The notes beneath the pieces are model-generated. The model was not told where the DNA came from, searched no databases, and saw only the letters and a list, made by a program, of their open reading frames with translations. Shown here piece by piece: positions 8,731-18,233 of a stretch of 37,476 nt of DNA (the stretch's first letter is position 1; every line of letters begins with the position of its first letter). This DNA is from Butyrivibrio sp. (GTDB taxonomy: Bacteria; Bacillota; Clostridia; Lachnospirales; Lachnospiraceae). A program made the position numbers and the translations under genes. The stretch spans positions 1 to 37,476 of the forward strand of contig JAILJR010000161.1 in NCBI GenBank assembly GCA_024694565.1, given 5' to 3'.

Positions 8731-9446
8731 GTGTCGATGAGGATAGTAGTGATCCGGGAACCGACAACTTATGGAAATATGGGAAGCAGATATGCGTCAA
8801 TTCTCCAGGATAATTTAATAGAAGGTGCAAAGCTTGCAGCTCTTACACGGGTCAGAGGTTCATACAGGGAACTTCTGAAGGAGTCAATTGATAACGGAGT
8901 TCCCGTCTACGAGAGTGCGGATGCACTTTTAATGATGTTGAAGGTGGCAGTCTGAAGATTGATGCAGTGATAATTGCAACTCCTCATTTTGCTCACGAAA
9001 CGATTGCTGTGAGAGCATTTAAAAATGGTCTTCATGTACTCTGCGACAAGCCATCGGGAGTTTATTCAAGGCAGGCCAGGCTGATTGAGGAGGCTGCTGA
9101 TGACTCTGGCAAGGTCTTTTCAATGGTTTTTAATCAGAGGACTCTTCCGATCTATATCAGATTAAAAGAACTTGTTGAAAGCGGCAAATATGGCTCGCTT
9201 AAACGTGTCAACTGGGTTGTTACAGACTGGTATCGTCCGGAACAGTATTACAAGTCAAGCTCATGGCACGCAACCTGGGACAAGGATGGAGGCGGAGTTC
9301 TTTTGAATCAATGCCCGCACAACCTTGACCTGCTGCAGTGGATCTGTGGCAATCCTGTAAGAGTTCAGGGATTTTGCCATGAAGGCCGATTTCACGACAA
9401 AGAAGTTGAGGATGATGTAACAGCCTATATGGAATGGGAATATTGA
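8731..9446 (+). pseudogene. Broken Gfo/Idh/MocA-family oxidoreductase
   Basis: Two consecutive frames (8731-8955 and 8967-9446) together encode the N-terminal two thirds of an NAD(P)-dependent sugar dehydrogenase. The Rossmann start YGNMGSRYA, the ATPHFAH segment, the catalytic-lysine motif CDKPSGVY and GGGVLLNQCPHNLDLLQW are all clear. Restoring one T in the run at 8927-8930 joins the frames as ADALFNDVEGGSLKIDAVII. The protein then stops after DDVTAYMEWEY; the last 120 or so residues of the family are missing, though CFSGDGT in another frame looks like a remnant of the next strand. The glycine-rich dinucleotide loop also reads oddly (VIREPTTYGNMG). It lies between the GGDEF gene and a bidirectional terminator. 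Confidence 0.8.
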
Positions 9447-9484
9447 TGCTTTTCCGGAGATGGAACAGCAATCACAAAGTAAAC

Positions 9485-9516
9485 AAAAGGCTGCCACACA
9501 TGTGTGGCAGCCTTTT
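9485..9516. terminator. Bidirectional terminator
   Basis: A perfect palindrome, AAAAGGCTGCCACA / TGTGGCAGCCTTTT around CATG, separates the broken oxidoreductase from the convergent LacI-family gene and can serve both. Confidence 0.9.
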
Positions 9517-9561
9517 ACGTTGACGCGCCTTGCGGCGCACTCTTCTTGGAAGGATTGCGGC

Positions 9562-10566
9562 CTAATTTCTGCTTCGTACTGAATCTCTTACAATAAGTTT
9601 TCCGTTTATTACCTTACGGCCAAAATGAATACCGGGGCTGTTGATTTTACTAACGATCATTTTATATGCCTTGTGAACCATTTCCTCCATGTTTACACGA
9701 ATTGTTGTAAGCTGGGGCGTGCATAGGCTTGAGTAAATGTAGTCATCATAACCAACCACCGCAATATCTTCCGGAAGCCTGTAACCAAGATCCTTGAGCT
9801 GCTGGACAAGAAAGAAGGCGATGTTGTCACAATTGCATACAAAAGAGTCAGGAGTATCTTCTGGAAGCGTTAAAGGGATAAACTTTCCGGCTTCGTCACG
9901 ATCCTCAATTATATATTCGGCTCTGAGAGGAAGATTGTTTTCTATCAGTGCCTTCTGGTAACCTAAATATCTGTCACAGATACTGCTTGTAGCCTTGATA
10001 GAACCTACAAATGCAATATTTTTGTAACCCTTACTTATAAGGTAAGATGTTATCAGGTAGCTTCCGTACATGTTATCAGAGACGACACTGTCAATATTGT
10101 AATTTGCGCTGTAAAAGTCCATAAAGATATATGGAACAGGACAGTTTTTGAGCATCTCAATATACTTGTTGCTAAGTTGTCCGAGAATGATCATACCATC
10201 CACAGAACGATTGGTTACCATATTTGGGGATACAAGTGTTTGCTCATGTTCCTCGCTCAAAATTTCCATAATGCAGGTGTCGCTGTGCCGGGTTGTTTCT
10301 TGCAGGATAACGGTATTTATTTGAGAATAGAATGCATTTTCCGAGATGTATCTGGAGGCGATCAGTACACCTATTTTATGGTTTTGATTTTTTATTTCCT
10401 TTGTTAGTTTACTTTTGTACTCATAACCCATCTCGTCAGCTTTATGTTTGATTATCTCTCGCATCTCATCGCTGACGCCTTCTTTATCTGACAGGGCCTT
10501 GGAGACAGATACTGCACTGATGCCTAGTGCTTCTCCGATAGATCTTAGTGTAACATCCTTTGCCAT
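9562..10566 (-). CDS. LacI-family transcriptional repressor of the mannoside locus
   Basis: This 334-residue protein has an N-terminal LacI helix-turn-helix (VTLRSIGEALGISAVSVSKALS, residues 5-26) followed by a hinge and a periplasmic-binding-protein-like effector domain with PYIFMDFYS, NIAFVGS and VVGYDD. It binds DNA as a dimer and releases it when a sugar is bound. It is divergent from the binding-protein operon at 11027. Matching inverted repeats lie just downstream of its own promoter and of the operon promoter, so it probably controls both. The inducer is inferred to be a manno-oligosaccharide, mannose or a metabolite of these, judged only from the neighbours. Confidence 0.92.
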   Translation of the reverse strand: MAKDVTLRSIGEALGISAVSVSKALSDKEGVSDEMREIIKHKADEMGYEYKSKLTKEIKNQNHKIGVLIASRYISENAFYSQINTVILQETTRHSDTCIMEILSEEHEQTLVSPNMVTNRSVDGMIILGQLSNKYIEMLKNCPVPYIFMDFYSANYNIDSVVSDNMYGSYLITSYLISKGYKNIAFVGSIKATSSICDRYLGYQKALIENNLPLRAEYIIEDRDEAGKFIPLTLPEDTPDSFVCNCDNIAFFLVQQLKDLGYRLPEDIAVVGYDDYIYSSLCTPQLTTIRVNMEEMVHKAYKMIVSKINSPGIHFGRKVINGKLIVRDSVRSRN

Positions 10567-10599
10567 AGTATACTCCTTAGGCTTACTATTTTGAAAAAC

Positions 10600-10646
10600 T
10601 TGTTAACTAACAAAAAAGAATCAAAGTGCACTTTGTTAACTAACAA
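10600..10646. promoter_or_regulatory. Operator pair for the LacI-type repressor (own gene)
   Basis: Two identical 14-mers TTGTTAACTAACAA (10600-10613 and 10633-10646), each a 6-bp inverted repeat around AC, lie 33 nt apart, close to three helical turns. Between and partly over them is a perfect 12-nt palindrome AAAGTGCACTTT (10623-10634). On the minus strand the distal copy starts a few bases downstream of the predicted transcription start, a normal place for a repressor. Confidence 0.75.
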
Positions 10647-10657
10647 AAACTGAAAAC

Positions 10658-10687
10658 ATTTTACAGATACCGTTTGGGGCTTTGCAA
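10658..10687 (-). promoter_or_regulatory. Promoter of the LacI-family gene
   Basis: On the minus strand TTGCAA (10687-10682) and TAAAAT (10663-10658) are separated by 18 nt. The start would be near 10651, just before the operator pair. Confidence 0.55.
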
Positions 10688-10907
10688 TTAACTTAATTGT
10701 AGTAGATTGAATAATTGTAGTCAAGTGGTGCTGCTTGCAAAAGTCTGATTTTATGCGGCTTATCGGGTGTAGTCATAATGAATGCATGCACTTTCCAAAC
10801 GAACTCGCGGCAAAACTACCAGCGAGTCAGGTCTCATTAATATAGCATAAAATGCTGATGAGATATTTATGCATTTCGACAAAATTGTAAAAGCTTGTAA
10901 AGTAATA
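10688..10907. other. Divergent intergenic region, central part
   Basis: No gene is seen here. The only structure noticed is an inverted repeat ACTCGC / GCGAGT (10803-10808 and 10822-10827) with a 13-nt gap. It could be a hairpin or a regulator site, for example for a carbon-control protein, but it does not match the operators on either side. Confidence 0.4.
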
Positions 10908-10936
10908 TTGACACAGAAATTAGGCGATTGTATATT
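10908..10936 (+). promoter_or_regulatory. Promoter of the mannoside operon
   Basis: TTGACA (10908-10913), a 17-nt spacer and TATATT (10931-10936) make a near-consensus sigma-70 promoter. Transcription should start near 10943, just before the operator-like repeats. Confidence 0.8.
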
Positions 10937-10948
10937 ATTTACATAGGC

Positions 10949-10992
10949 AGGTTAAGTAACGAGGCGCCAAATAACAAAGTCTGTAACTTAAC
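10949..10992. promoter_or_regulatory. Operator-like pair downstream of the operon promoter
   Basis: GTTAAGTAAC (10951-10960) and GTAACTTAAC (10983-10992) resemble the GTTA-nn-TAAC core of the repressor gene's operators, with at most one half-site mismatch. They lie 32 nt apart, nearly the same spacing as the other pair. The first begins about 8 nt after the predicted start, so a bound repressor would block elongation or open-complex formation. The second overlaps a short hairpin GTAACT / AGTTAC (10983-11003). Confidence 0.6.
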
Positions 10993-11026
10993 ATCAGAGT
11001 TACAAATAATGACGGAGGGTTATGAT

Positions 11027-12367
11027 ATGCAGAAAAAAATAGTAGGTATTTTAATGAGTGTTTGTATGGCAGCATCCATGCTGGCCGGGTGCGGCAGTTC
11101 ACAGGATGGTTCACAGGGCAGTTCCGAATCTCAGAGTGAAGCATCAGTCGAGGATGTCCAGGATGGGGAAGTTACTGGAACAATTACGGTATTAACAAAT
11201 CGTACCGATCTTGTTGACACCAAATTTGCAGATTATGCAAAGCAGTTCGAGGAAAAATATCCCGGTACAGAAGTAAAATTTGAAGCAATTACAGACTATG
11301 AAGGGGATGTGGCTATAAGACTCCAGACGGAGGAGTATGGTGATGTACTTTCTATCCCGAATTCAATGGCTAATGTAGACTTCCCAAATTACTTCGAGCC
11401 GCTTGGTACTGTAGAAGAGCTTAAGGATAAATACAAGGAACAGTTTCTTTTCGCAAAATACTATGATGGAAAGGTGTACGGACTGGCATCAACAATCAAT
11501 GCACAAGGCATAGTGTATAACAAGCGCATCTGGGCAGAAGCAGGTATTGATAAACTACCTGCAACGCCGGAGGAATTTCTTGATGACCTTTCAATTATTA
11601 AGGAAAAAACCGATGCGATTCCTTACTACACAAATGCTGCAGCAGGATGGCCTCTGACACAGTGGCAGGATCACTGCTGGGGATCGGTTACAGGAGATGC
11701 TGATTATCATAATAATATAATTCCCAGGGAAGAAAACCCATTCAGTCAGGGTAAGTCATGCTATGTTGTCCATAAAGTACTTTATGATGTGATCAGTAAT
11801 AAGCTCTGCGAAGAGGATCCGATTACTTCCGATTGGGAGAGCTCAAAGGTGATGATCAATAATGGACAGATTGCGACAATGACTCTGGGCTCATGGGCAA
11901 TACAGCAGTGTATGGATGCCGGGGAGAATGCAGATGATATCGGGTATATGCCCTTTCCGTACAATATTGATGGAAAGCAGTATGCAACAGCTGGTGCCGA
12001 TTACTGCTTTGCAGTAAATTCACATTCAAAGAACAAGGCTGCAGCACGCGCATGGATTGATTTTATGATAGATGAATCCGGATTTGCACTTTCTGAAGGA
12101 GGCATATCATTACTGAATGATTCAGAAATGCCTGCAACATTAAAAGATTTCGAGAATATTACTCTTGTAGCAGATAATCCCGCAACAGAGGAAAATGAAG
12201 GACTCTTCGATATGATAAACAATGACTCTGAGATTGCGCTTTATGCAGATCCTGAAAAGATGAGAATTGTTGAAGCGGCTCTTGGAACATCATCGGAATC
12301 TTTTGACGATATTATGAATGATTGGAATGTCAGATGGAGTGAGGCTCAAAAAGAGGATATTGAATAA
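11027..12367 (+). CDS. ABC sugar-binding lipoprotein (CUT1 family)
   Basis: This 446-residue solute-binding protein starts with a lipoprotein signal ending LAGC (Cys22), followed by a Ser/Gln-rich linker. The body is a family-1 extracellular sugar-binding domain, with TITVLTNRTD, the MINNGQIATMTLGSWAIQQ segment and C-terminal helices. It captures oligosaccharide at the cell surface for the two permeases that follow. ATG 11027 is preceded by GGAGGG at 7 nt; the frame remains open to 10928, but that part contains the promoter and operators. The stop overlaps the next start (TAATG). The substrate is inferred to be a mannose-containing oligosaccharide from the enzymes downstream. Confidence 0.93.
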   Translation: MQKKIVGILMSVCMAASMLAGCGSSQDGSQGSSESQSEASVEDVQDGEVTGTITVLTNRTDLVDTKFADYAKQFEEKYPGTEVKFEAITDYEGDVAIRLQTEEYGDVLSIPNSMANVDFPNYFEPLGTVEELKDKYKEQFLFAKYYDGKVYGLASTINAQGIVYNKRIWAEAGIDKLPATPEEFLDDLSIIKEKTDAIPYYTNAAAGWPLTQWQDHCWGSVTGDADYHNNIIPREENPFSQGKSCYVVHKVLYDVISNKLCEEDPITSDWESSKVMINNGQIATMTLGSWAIQQCMDAGENADDIGYMPFPYNIDGKQYATAGADYCFAVNSHSKNKAAARAWIDFMIDESGFALSEGGISLLNDSEMPATLKDFENITLVADNPATEENEGLFDMINNDSEIALYADPEKMRIVEAALGTSSESFDDIMNDWNVRWSEAQKEDIE

Positions 12368-13239
12368 TGAAAAGTAAGAAGTTCAGAAAGTCATTTGTAA
12401 TAGTAAGCTTTTTGGCGGTTCCTGTAGTTCTGTTATTACTTTTTACTTATATACCATTCTTTGATATGGTCAGGTATAGTTTTTACAAATGGAATGGCAC
12501 AAGTCCCACCATGAAGTTTATAGGCTTAAAAAACTATATACAGATTTTTACCAGAAGCGAGTATCTTGTGGTTTTTAAAACAAGTATTTACTACTTTGTG
12601 GGTTCGATTGTCCAGATTGTAGTTGCACTGTATTTTGCGGTAGTCCTTACCGCAAAAATACGGGGTGCGTCATTCTTTAAGGGAGTTATTTTTTTCCCGT
12701 ACCTGATAAATGGTGTGGCTATTGGTTTCATATTCATGTACTTTTTCAGACAGGCAGGAACCCTGGATACAATTCTCTTAACTCTTGGAGTACCACAGAG
12801 TAAGATACCGCTTTGGCTGGGGAACCCCAGGATAATCAACTATTCGCTGGCCAGCGTATCGGTATGGCGTTATTTAGGTCAGAACATGGTTATGTTTGCA
12901 GGTGCAATCCAGTCAATAAATGGCGATCTCTATGAGGCTGCATCTATAGATGGTGCTAATAGATGGCAACAGTTCAAATATATTACATTTCCGGGAATTA
13001 AACTGATTATCAGTCTTAACCTGATCCTGGCGGTAAAAGGCGCGATCTCGGTATTTGAAATTCCAAAGATTATGACAGATGGTGCAAATGGTTCATCCAC
13101 TTTTGTTCTAAAAACTTTAGACACGGCCTTTACTATTCATAAGGTTGGACTGGCATCTGCAATGGGCGTTGTACTACTGGTATTTATCATGATTGTGACA
13201 TTTATTCAAAAGAGATTCTTTGAAGGAGACGAGAGATGA
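12367..13239 (+). CDS. ABC sugar transporter permease 1
   Basis: This 290-residue permease has six predicted membrane helices and the cytoplasmic EAA loop EAASIDGANRWQQFKYITFP (about residues 190-209), which docks on the ATPase. It is of the MalF/UgpA type that pairs with the following permease. It overlaps the binding-protein stop by one base and the next permease gene by 4 nt. No ATPase gene is in this operon, which is common for CUT1 importers that share one MsmK-like ATPase encoded elsewhere. Confidence 0.93.
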   Translation: MKSKKFRKSFVIVSFLAVPVVLLLLFTYIPFFDMVRYSFYKWNGTSPTMKFIGLKNYIQIFTRSEYLVVFKTSIYYFVGSIVQIVVALYFAVVLTAKIRGASFFKGVIFFPYLINGVAIGFIFMYFFRQAGTLDTILLTLGVPQSKIPLWLGNPRIINYSLASVSVWRYLGQNMVMFAGAIQSINGDLYEAASIDGANRWQQFKYITFPGIKLIISLNLILAVKGAISVFEIPKIMTDGANGSSTFVLKTLDTAFTIHKVGLASAMGVVLLVFIMIVTFIQKRFFEGDER

Positions 13240-14078
13240 TGAAAACTGTTAATCAGGTAAAAATAAGTACAGCCTTGATATACCTGTCTTTAATCATGGC
13301 TTCATTGATTGCAATTGTGCCGATCATTGTTGTGGTTTTTGCATCATTCAAGACAACCGCTGAACTTAATACTACCGGAGTTCTCGAGCTGCCAAAGAAT
13401 ATTTTTAACTTTGAGAATTATAGGATTGCATTTGTGGATGGAAAGATGCTTTTGGGATTTATGAATACATTAGTAATCCTTTTTCTGTCCCTGGCAGCCA
13501 CAATACTTACAGGAACTATGACAGCTTATGTACTCCACAGATTTAAATTCAAAGGTAAGAAGCTGATATCTGATCTGTTTTTAATAGCATCACTTATTCC
13601 ATCAATTACCATGCAGATGTCAGTATTCCAGATTATTGTAAAACTTGGTTTATTTAACACATTATGGTCAACGGTAATCCTGTATGCGGGTACGGATATT
13701 ATTTCGATCTACATATTTTTACAGTTTATGGAAAATATCCCGTTTTCACTTGATGAGGCAGCAATCATGGATGGTGCCGGACAGATAAGGATTTTCGCAA
13801 CTATCATCTTGCCACTGCTAAAATCAGCGATAGTGACAGTGGTTATCCTAAAGGGTGTAGTTTTCTATAACGAGTTTTATACGCCATATTTATATATGCC
13901 AAAGAGCGAACTTGCTGTCATATCAACTGCATTGTTCAGATTCAAAGGACCTTACGGAACTAAGTGGGAAGTAATCTGCGCAGGAGTGATAATCACTCTG
14001 TTGCCGGCACTTATTGTCTTCCTTGTTATGCAGAAAAAGATATACAGCGGCTTAACGTCAGGTGCAGTAAAGGAATAA
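13236..14078 (+). CDS. ABC sugar transporter permease 2
   Basis: This 280-residue permease of the MalG/UgpE type has six predicted helices and the EAA loop EAAIMDGAGQIRIFATIILP (about residues 183-202). It forms a heterodimer with permease 1. ATG 13236 (GGAG about 8 nt upstream) overlaps the previous stop; ATG 13239 is possible too. The SGNH esterase gene follows after 6 nt, so uptake and deacetylation are co-expressed. Confidence 0.93.
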   Translation: MMKTVNQVKISTALIYLSLIMASLIAIVPIIVVVFASFKTTAELNTTGVLELPKNIFNFENYRIAFVDGKMLLGFMNTLVILFLSLAATILTGTMTAYVLHRFKFKGKKLISDLFLIASLIPSITMQMSVFQIIVKLGLFNTLWSTVILYAGTDIISIYIFLQFMENIPFSLDEAAIMDGAGQIRIFATIILPLLKSAIVTVVILKGVVFYNEFYTPYLYMPKSELAVISTALFRFKGPYGTKWEVICAGVIITLLPALIVFLVMQKKIYSGLTSGAVKE

Positions 14079-14084
14079 AGGAAA

Positions 14085-15668
14085 ATGATCAGACCAGCAG
14101 CTATTTTTAAAAACGGAATGGTTTTGCAGCGCAATTCTGTTGTAAGGATCTTTGGTGAATCTGATGCGAATACAATAGAAGTAGAGTTTTGCGGAAAAAA
14201 ATATTCTGCTATGTGCAGAAACAACAGATGGCAGATGGATCTGCCAACAGATGATTCTTCTGAAAAATTATCATTGAAAATTACCGCCTGTGATCATCGG
14301 GGAGAATGTGCCGAATCCATAATGATTTCAGACATTTTGTTAGGCGAGGTATGGCTGGCCGGAGGTCAGTCGAATATGGAATTGGAGCTTAAGAACAGCC
14401 TGGATGGAGAGCGGATTGCAGATGAATCAGATTATCCATCAATCAGGTTTTACAATGTGCCTAAAATCTCAGTTATAGATGATGCACTGACTCAGGCAGA
14501 AGAAAGCGCTGGCTGGAAACCGGCTGTTGGCGCACTATGCAAAGAGGTATCTGCTGTTGCCTACTATTTTGCACTGGAGATGTACGAAAAGCTTAAGGTA
14601 CCGATAGGGATAATAGGCTGCTACTTCGGCGGAACCAGTGCAACCTGCTGGATGGACGAGGCTTCGGCTAAAACAGTCACAGAGGTAAGCGGATATATTG
14701 AAGCCTGGCGGGAAGCGGTAAACAATACAACTGATCATGAATACGACCTGAAAATGGCAGAATACAACATGCGTTATAATACCTGGAATCAGAAGGTAGA
14801 AGAGCTTAGATCAAAAAAGCCGAATATTACCTGGAATGAAATTAATTCCATAGCCGGTCAATGTCCATGGCCTCAGCCCAGAGGCAGAAGATCTCCATTC
14901 AGACCCTTTGGTTTATATGAATCAATGTTGAAGAGAATTATTCCTTATAGGATAAAGGGAATCATATATTATCAGGGCGAAGAGGACGTGGATAAAGCAG
15001 ATTATTATTGCAAGCTGAACAGTGCGGTGATCAGGCGCTGGCGCGAGGACTTTGGCGAGGTGGGAAAAGAATCTGAACTCCCCTTTTATATTACGCAGTT
15101 ACCGATGTATGATACCGAACTTAATGGAGCTGATAAGTCCTGGTGCATACTTCGGCAGCAACAGGAACTGTGTTCGATCGTCAACGAAAATGTTCATATT
15201 ACTGTGCTTATCGATTATGGTGAATTTGATAATATTCATCCGATAAACAAGAAGATTCCGGGGCAGCGAATAGCATATAGGGTTCTAAAATCGACATATG
15301 GCATGAAGGATATTCCCGTGCATATGAAGCTGGAGCATGTATCATTTGAGGGAAATCTTTGTACGCTCTCATTCTCTGATACATATGGTGCTATTTGCTA
15401 CAGGAAAAGTGATGGAATTGAACTGACGGCGGAATCCGGAGAACGGATCCCTTTGCAGAATGATAACTGTGAGGAGGTTCTTGGATTTGATGTCAGTTGC
15501 GACGGAGAGAAATTCTTTGCACCGGAAGTTGCGGTAGAGGGTACGAAAATAATTCTCTCGACAAATGATGCAAAGGCAATAAAAAGAGTGCGCTATGGTT
15601 GGTCAAACTATGGGGTGGCAAATCTTTACAATGGGCGGGGAATGCCCCTGGCTCCATTTAATGTGTGA
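14085..15668 (+). CDS. SGNH-family acetylesterase (sialate-O-acetylesterase type)
   Basis: This 527-residue protein has an N-terminal beta-sandwich-like part (1-80), then an SGNH hydrolase with the nucleophile motif GGQSNM (Ser96), an oxyanion segment IIGCYFGGT near 173, YYQGEEDVD near 300 and the catalytic pair Asp382/His385 in DNIHP. Members remove O-acetyl groups from sugars. No signal peptide is seen, so it acts in the cytoplasm on imported oligosaccharides. Between the transporter and a beta-mannosidase, its likely substrate is acetylated manno- or glucomanno-oligosaccharide; sialate or xylo-oligosaccharide cannot be excluded by sequence alone. It has a good ribosome site (AAAGGAAA) 6 nt after the permease stop. 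Confidence 0.88.
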   Translation: MIRPAAIFKNGMVLQRNSVVRIFGESDANTIEVEFCGKKYSAMCRNNRWQMDLPTDDSSEKLSLKITACDHRGECAESIMISDILLGEVWLAGGQSNMELELKNSLDGERIADESDYPSIRFYNVPKISVIDDALTQAEESAGWKPAVGALCKEVSAVAYYFALEMYEKLKVPIGIIGCYFGGTSATCWMDEASAKTVTEVSGYIEAWREAVNNTTDHEYDLKMAEYNMRYNTWNQKVEELRSKKPNITWNEINSIAGQCPWPQPRGRRSPFRPFGLYESMLKRIIPYRIKGIIYYQGEEDVDKADYYCKLNSAVIRRWREDFGEVGKESELPFYITQLPMYDTELNGADKSWCILRQQQELCSIVNENVHITVLIDYGEFDNIHPINKKIPGQRIAYRVLKSTYGMKDIPVHMKLEHVSFEGNLCTLSFSDTYGAICYRKSDGIELTAESGERIPLQNDNCEEVLGFDVSCDGEKFFAPEVAVEGTKIILSTNDAKAIKRVRYGWSNYGVANLYNGRGMPLAPFNV

Positions 15669-15685
15669 AAGATCGGAGTTAAGGA

Positions 15686-18139
15686 ATGAGAAAGATTATA
15701 TTAGATAAAGACTGGAAGATGAGAAGGCTGGGCGAGGATGAGCTTTGTGAAGCAGTTGTGCCGGGATCGGTCTATCAGGACCTGCTCAGTGCCGGAAAGA
15801 TGAAGGATCCGTTTTGGAAGGACAATGAGATAGAAGCCCTTCAGCTGATGGATTATGATTATGAATACATTACGACAATTAACTGTGATGATGAAATGAA
15901 GAACATGTCAGAACTGCTGCTGGTTTTTGAGGGGCTGGACACTTTGGCTGAGATTTACGTCAACAATCAGCTTATAGGTTCTGCTGACAATATGCACAGG
16001 ACATGGAAGTATCCGGTTAAGACTATTTTGGTTAACGGCCAGAATGAGCTGAGGGTAATTTTCAGATCACCGACCCGCTTTATCAGGGAGGCGTTTGAAA
16101 AAGCGCCGACCCTTGGTACTGAGGATGCGATGAATGGATTTGTTCATATTAGAAAAGCTCACTATATGTTCGGCTGGGACTGGGGCGCCCATCTGCCGGA
16201 TGCGGGTATCTGGCGGCCGGTATATCTGGAAATGATCGACAGAGCAAAAATAGAAAGCGTTGAAATACAGCAGCACCACGAGGATGGAAAAGTCACACTG
16301 AATCTGATCCCTGAAATACAGACCTTTGATCAAGGCCTGTCAGAAGAGGAAACGGTAACCGGCTTCACTGTACATGGTCCTGACGGGAATCTGGTAAGTG
16401 ACGGGATTGCGGGCGATGAGATTATGATTGAGAGCCCGAGGCTCTGGTGGCCTAACGGGTTAGGACAGCAGGAACTGTATACAGTATCTGTCACACTTCG
16501 TGATTCCAAAGGCATAATTCTTGATGAATTTAGCAGGAGGATCGGTCTTCGTACAATCACTATGGACAGGTCAAAGGATCAATGGGGGGAGAAATTTGCA
16601 ACCTGTGTCAATGGCGTAAATTTTTTTGCCATGGGCGCCGATTATATTCCTGAGGATCATCTTCTCGGGAGAGTGACGTTTGAGACAACAAAAGCGCTAC
16701 TGGAGAAGGCGGTTTTTGCAAACTTCAATTCCATCAGAGTCTGGGGCGGAGGACATTATCCGGATGACTGGTTCTATGATCTGTGCGATGAGATGGGGCT
16801 GGTCGTGTGGCAGGACTTCATGTTTGCCTGTGCCGTATATGATCTGACTCCTGAGTTTGAAGAAAACATCACTGCAGAAATAATTGATAATCTCAAAAGG
16901 ATCAGACATCATGCATCATTGGGACTAATGTGCGGAAATAATGAGATGGAGCAATTCGTCAAAGAGAGAACCTGGGTCAGCAAGGACAGTGAGGTTCGCG
17001 ACTATATCATCATGTATGAACGGATCATGCCCAAGCTGATGAAAGAGTACGCGCCCTCTGTGTATTACTGGCCGGCAAGCCCGTCATCAGGCGGATCCTT
17101 TGATGATCCCAGAGATGAAAACCGCGGGGATGTTCATTACTGGGATGTTTGGCATGGCAATGTACCTTTTTCAGAATATCGAAAGCACTATTTCCGCTAT
17201 CTGTCAGAGTTTGGTTTTCAGTCTTTTCCTTCAAGGAAAACAATTGAGACCTTTACAGATGATGAAAATGATATGAACATATTTTCATATATCATGGAAA
17301 GGCATCAGAGAAACGGCGCTGCAAACGGAAAGATAATGAACTACATGCAGCAGACCTATAAGTATCCGACAAGCTTCGAAACTGTAATATACGCCTCTCA
17401 GCTGCTGCAGGCAGATGCCATTCGTTATGGTGTTGAACATCTGAGAAGAAATCGGAATGATGACAGATGCATGGGGGCGGTGTACTGGCAGTTTAACGAT
17501 TGCTGGCCGGTTGCATCATGGTCAAGCGTGGATTACCGGCAGAGGCTGAAGGCGCTGCATTATTTTGCAAGAAGATTTTTTGCGCCGGTCATGATTTCAT
17601 GTGAAGAAGAAGGCATGCTGGGCAGTGGACAGGAGCTTGTAAGACTTCCGTTTCAGTTTGATAAATCCATACGACTCAATGTCACAAATGAATCACGAAA
17701 TGAGGAGTCTGTGATGGTTCAGTGGGAGATACGAGATGCTTCAGCGCGGGTTATCCGAAGCGAGTCTGAAAGTATAACTGTTCCTGCACTGTCAAGCGTG
17801 TGGCTGGATAAAGTGGAGCTTCCGGATATTGATATATATGGTCAGTATGTGAGCTACAGAGCACTTATCAGGGGTGAAAAGGTATCTGAAGGGACAGTGA
17901 TCTTCTCATATCCAAAGTATTTTAAATACGAAAATCCGGAATTAAGCTATGAGATCGATGGTGACTTGATTACAGTTCACGCAAGCAAATATGCAAAGAG
18001 CGTAGAGATTCTAAATGACAATGAGGATCTGATCCTCACCGACAATTACTTTGATCTGAACGCGGACTTTAAAACAGTTAAAGTCCTAAGGGGAAATACA
18101 GACAATCTGAGGCTTAGAAGTGTATTTGATATCAGGTAG
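15686..18139 (+). CDS. GH2 beta-mannosidase
   Basis: This 817-residue cytoplasmic glycoside hydrolase of family 2 has an N-terminal sugar-binding beta-sandwich (about 1-180), an Ig-like domain (about 190-290), a TIM barrel (about 295-590) and C-terminal beta domains. IRVWGGGHYPDDWFYDLCDE is typical of beta-mannosidases. The acid/base is Glu420 in CGNNE and the nucleophile Glu508 in SEFGFQS. It releases mannose from the non-reducing end of beta-1,4-linked manno-oligosaccharides. No signal peptide is seen, in line with uptake before hydrolysis. It follows the esterase after 17 nt. Length and motifs are complete. Confidence 0.92.
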   Translation: MRKIILDKDWKMRRLGEDELCEAVVPGSVYQDLLSAGKMKDPFWKDNEIEALQLMDYDYEYITTINCDDEMKNMSELLLVFEGLDTLAEIYVNNQLIGSADNMHRTWKYPVKTILVNGQNELRVIFRSPTRFIREAFEKAPTLGTEDAMNGFVHIRKAHYMFGWDWGAHLPDAGIWRPVYLEMIDRAKIESVEIQQHHEDGKVTLNLIPEIQTFDQGLSEEETVTGFTVHGPDGNLVSDGIAGDEIMIESPRLWWPNGLGQQELYTVSVTLRDSKGIILDEFSRRIGLRTITMDRSKDQWGEKFATCVNGVNFFAMGADYIPEDHLLGRVTFETTKALLEKAVFANFNSIRVWGGGHYPDDWFYDLCDEMGLVVWQDFMFACAVYDLTPEFEENITAEIIDNLKRIRHHASLGLMCGNNEMEQFVKERTWVSKDSEVRDYIIMYERIMPKLMKEYAPSVYYWPASPSSGGSFDDPRDENRGDVHYWDVWHGNVPFSEYRKHYFRYLSEFGFQSFPSRKTIETFTDDENDMNIFSYIMERHQRNGAANGKIMNYMQQTYKYPTSFETVIYASQLLQADAIRYGVEHLRRNRNDDRCMGAVYWQFNDCWPVASWSSVDYRQRLKALHYFARRFFAPVMISCEEEGMLGSGQELVRLPFQFDKSIRLNVTNESRNEESVMVQWEIRDASARVIRSESESITVPALSSVWLDKVELPDIDIYGQYVSYRALIRGEKVSEGTVIFSYPKYFKYENPELSYEIDGDLITVHASKYAKSVEILNDNEDLILTDNYFDLNADFKTVKVLRGNTDNLRLRSVFDIR

Positions 18140-18233
18140 TGACCGAAGCCGCATACCGCTTGCGGCCGTATTTGGGCAGGCTGATGCAGCCGCATCCGAC
18201 CGCAGTATAAACTGATGTTTACAGAGGGGAAAA

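Noticed and set aside
10928..11026. Longer N-terminus for the sugar-binding lipoprotein
   Set aside because: It would be encoded by the promoter -10 and operators and would put about 33 residues before a good lipoprotein signal; ATG 11027 has a strong ribosome site.
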